Origin: Lachnoclostridium sp.
GTDB lineage: Bacteria > Bacillota > Clostridia > Lachnospirales > Lachnospiraceae
DNA: 32,902 nucleotides
Direction of reading: 5' to 3'
Assembly: GCA_023665475.1 (NCBI GenBank)
Contig: JAMPEB010000025.1
Span: 1-32,902 of the forward strand
Shown in pieces: positions 31,697 to 32,902 of this stretch. The position numbers and the translations under genes were made by a program. The number at the start of each line of letters is the position of its first letter. The first letter of the stretch is position 1. The notes under the pieces were generated by a model. That model did not search any database. It was given only the letters and a program-made list of their open reading frames with translations, and had not been told where the DNA came from.

Positions 31697-31725
31697 AAAT
31701 ACAAATCAGAAAAGGGGGTATTTTT

Positions 31726-32622
31726 ATGCCTAAAACTAGGGAACAGAGATTTTATTCATATACATTTGAAATGTATTCTGAAAGTCTTCCACAATCTTTT
31801 GAAGAAGAATTAAAAAATTTACATTGCAAGGTTGCTTACATTTTGCACGATAAAGATAAATATGCAGAAAGTGATTTAAAAAAGTACATAAAAAATAATG
31901 AGGGTAAACCTCCAGATTGGAAAGTAGGGGATATTAAAAAACCTCACTATCATATTGTTTTAAAGTTTGAAAATCTAAAGTCCATTAAGGGAGTTTTATT
32001 AATGCTTGCACCTCTGGAAGTAAAATATATAGAACCTGTCCAAACTGAAAGGGGAATGATTCGATATTTAATTCATATAGATGATGTTGAAAAACATCAA
32101 TACAATAAAAAAGACATAGTTCTTTATGGGGGCTATAATATAGATAAATTTTTTGAAAGTGATAAAGATACAAGTGATATTAAAAAGGAATTAAGAAACA
32201 TACTTTTAAAAGATAACGGGTTTTATACTTATAATTATTTTGAGTTCTATAATTATATTTCTGACAATTACTCTTGTGAATATTTAGACATAATAGACAA
32301 GTTTTCTTATTCTTTTCAATCGCTAATTTATGGAAAGAATAAAAAGAAAGAACAGGACGAATTAAAAAAAGCGAAAGAAAACCTAGCAGAAAGAGAAAAG
32401 GAACTAAAAGAACTTGAAAGAGAAAGTAAAAAGCAAATTGAACTTAGAAAATTAGAACTGAAACAAAATCAATACGACAAAAAAGAACATTTTAAAAAGA
32501 CATATTCTGAACTTTTACAAAAAGATAATTTAGATGCTAATGAAATAAAATTAAAAAATACAATCGAAAACTTTTTCATTCAGTATGAAAAGGAAAAAGA
32601 TTTTTTAAATATAGCAGAATAA
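31726..32622 (+). CDS. rep: Rolling-circle replication initiator, pMV158 RepB / Rep_2 family
   Basis: 298 residues. The HUH endonuclease core matches RepB of pMV158: LHDKD-type metal motif at AYILHDKDKYAE (His41, Asp44), His-x-His in KKPHYHIVLKF (His74, His76), and the catalytic Tyr block MIRYLIHIDD (Tyr114, His117) followed by EKHQYNKKDIVLYGG. It would nick the loop of the dso upstream and start leading-strand synthesis. Residues ~205-275 form a charged coiled coil (KKAKENLAEREKELKELERE), an extension relative to the ~210-residue plasmid RepB, perhaps for oligomerisation. AAAAGGGGG at 31710-31718 precedes ATG 31726. A terminator follows. Confidence 0.92.
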   Translation: MPKTREQRFYSYTFEMYSESLPQSFEEELKNLHCKVAYILHDKDKYAESDLKKYIKNNEGKPPDWKVGDIKKPHYHIVLKFENLKSIKGVLLMLAPLEVKYIEPVQTERGMIRYLIHIDDVEKHQYNKKDIVLYGGYNIDKFFESDKDTSDIKKELRNILLKDNGFYTYNYFEFYNYISDNYSCEYLDIIDKFSYSFQSLIYGKNKKKEQDELKKAKENLAEREKELKELERESKKQIELRKLELKQNQYDKKEHFKKTYSELLQKDNLDANEIKLKNTIENFFIQYEKEKDFLNIAE

Positions 32623-32639
32623 CAAATTTAAAAAACAAT

Positions 32640-32670
32640 AAAAAAGATAGGTTATAATCCTATCTTTTTT
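32640..32670. terminator. Bidirectional terminator between rep and the RHH gene
   Basis: AAAAAAGATAGG / CCTATCTTTTTT with a 7-base loop (TTATAAT). It serves the convergent rep (+) and ribbon-helix-helix gene (-). Confidence 0.9.
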
Positions 32671-32675
32671 ATTGC

Positions 32676-32861
32676 CTATTCGTGTTCCGACGATTTATCT
32701 TCTTCGATATTATCCAATGCAAACTCTAAGCACTGAATGACAACCTTATTAACCGATGTGTTATGCAAGGTTGCTAGTTTGTCAAGGTGTCTATTAATTT
32801 CCGTAGGTATTCTAAAGGTTTTGGTAATGTACTCGCTGTATTCATTCTTAATCTTAAACAT
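32676..32861 (-). CDS. Ribbon-helix-helix (Arc/CopG-like) DNA-binding protein
   Basis: 61 residues. A short N-terminal strand (EYITKTFRIP) followed by two helices (TEINRHLDKLATLHNT, SVNKVVIQCLEFALDNI) is the layout of Arc/MetJ/CopG repressors, which dimerise and insert the strand into the major groove. In pMV158, CopG is the copy-number repressor of rep, encoded just upstream of it; here the gene lies downstream and convergent, so control of rep or of element genes beyond the edge is inference. ATG 32861 is chosen because AAGGAG lies seven bases upstream; a longer frame adds ten residues without an RBS. Confidence 0.78.
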   Translation of the reverse strand: MFKIKNEYSEYITKTFRIPTEINRHLDKLATLHNTSVNKVVIQCLEFALDNIEEDKSSEHE

Positions 32862-32902
32862 TGTTAATCTCCTTACAATAATTTTATACATAGGTTGATA
32901 AT

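Larger units (their letters stand above)
28028..32902. mobile_element. Integrated mobilizable element with a rolling-circle replicon (left end; right end outside)
   Basis: From tRNA-Thr to the window edge the DNA is markedly more AT-rich than the core and carries only mobile functions: tyrosine integrase, MobV relaxase with candidate oriT, two very small proteins, a dso-like origin, a Rep_2-type initiator and a ribbon-helix-helix protein. No conjugation (type IV secretion) genes are seen, so it would be an integrative mobilizable element using another element's transfer machinery. The exact att core cannot be fixed because the right junction is not in view. Confidence 0.8.

Noticed and set aside
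32676..32861. RHH protein as an antitoxin
   Set aside because: No toxin gene adjoins it inside the window; the side toward the promoter is cut by the window edge, so it cannot be judged.

Overview
The window reads as a chromosomal stretch of a low-to-medium GC Firmicute of class Clostridia, most likely Lachnospiraceae. The reasons are the gene order cysE-cysS-mrnC-rlmB-sigH, an OhrR close to the Bacillus protein, a stand-alone rubredoxin (anaerobic electron carrier), strong AGGAGG-type ribosome binding sites, TTGACA-17-TATAAT-type promoters, tRNAs without an encoded CCA, and TTG/GTG starts. By eye the core is near 45-48% GC. A restriction-modification pair (6.85-9.04 kb) is clearly more AT-rich, and the right end (28.1-32.9 kb) is very AT-rich; both look acquired.

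Left part (1-10.1 kb): the 3' part of an ABC-transporter ATPase; a decayed end of a large serine recombinase; an aldo/keto reductase, a carboxymuconolactone decarboxylase-cupin fusion and a LysR regulator. Next comes a peroxide-stress module: a glutathione peroxidase fused to a TSCPD domain, behind a near-perfect OhrR box, followed by OhrR itself. A Xaa-His dipeptidase carrying an in-frame minisatellite follows, then the type II restriction enzyme and cytosine-C5 methyltransferase, then a threonine-aldolase family enzyme.

Middle part (10.2-20.5 kb): tRNA-Pro(AGG), a TipA-type MerR regulator with a strong internal translation start, a 1123-residue J-domain-like/TPR protein, rubredoxin, tRNA-Val and tRNA-Met, a small cupin, a DEAD-box RNA helicase, a GT-C-like membrane protein, IspF with an extra Cys-rich tail, and a class B sortase.

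Facing the sortase on the minus strand (20.5-23.4 kb) is a two-gene operon: a VIT/VWA surface protein ending in a SEPE-helix-basic tail, and an exosortase-family membrane protease with the Cys/Arg/His triad. They look like a dedicated substrate and its sorting enzyme. Then cysE-cysS-mrnC-rlmB-sigH (23.6-27.8 kb) makes cysteine and Cys-tRNA, matures and methylates 23S rRNA, and encodes the sporulation/transition sigma factor.

Right part (27.9 kb to the edge): a tRNA-Thr(GGT) serves as the likely integration site of a mobile element. A tyrosine integrase points toward the tRNA, followed by a MobV relaxase with a candidate oriT, two very small proteins, and a pMV158-type rolling-circle replication initiator. 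Upstream of rep lies a hairpin that displays the nick sequence TACTACGAC in its loop, next to three 7-bp iterons. It looks like a whole mobilizable rolling-circle replicon living in the chromosome. The far end of the element is outside the window.

All family assignments come from reading motifs; no database search was run.
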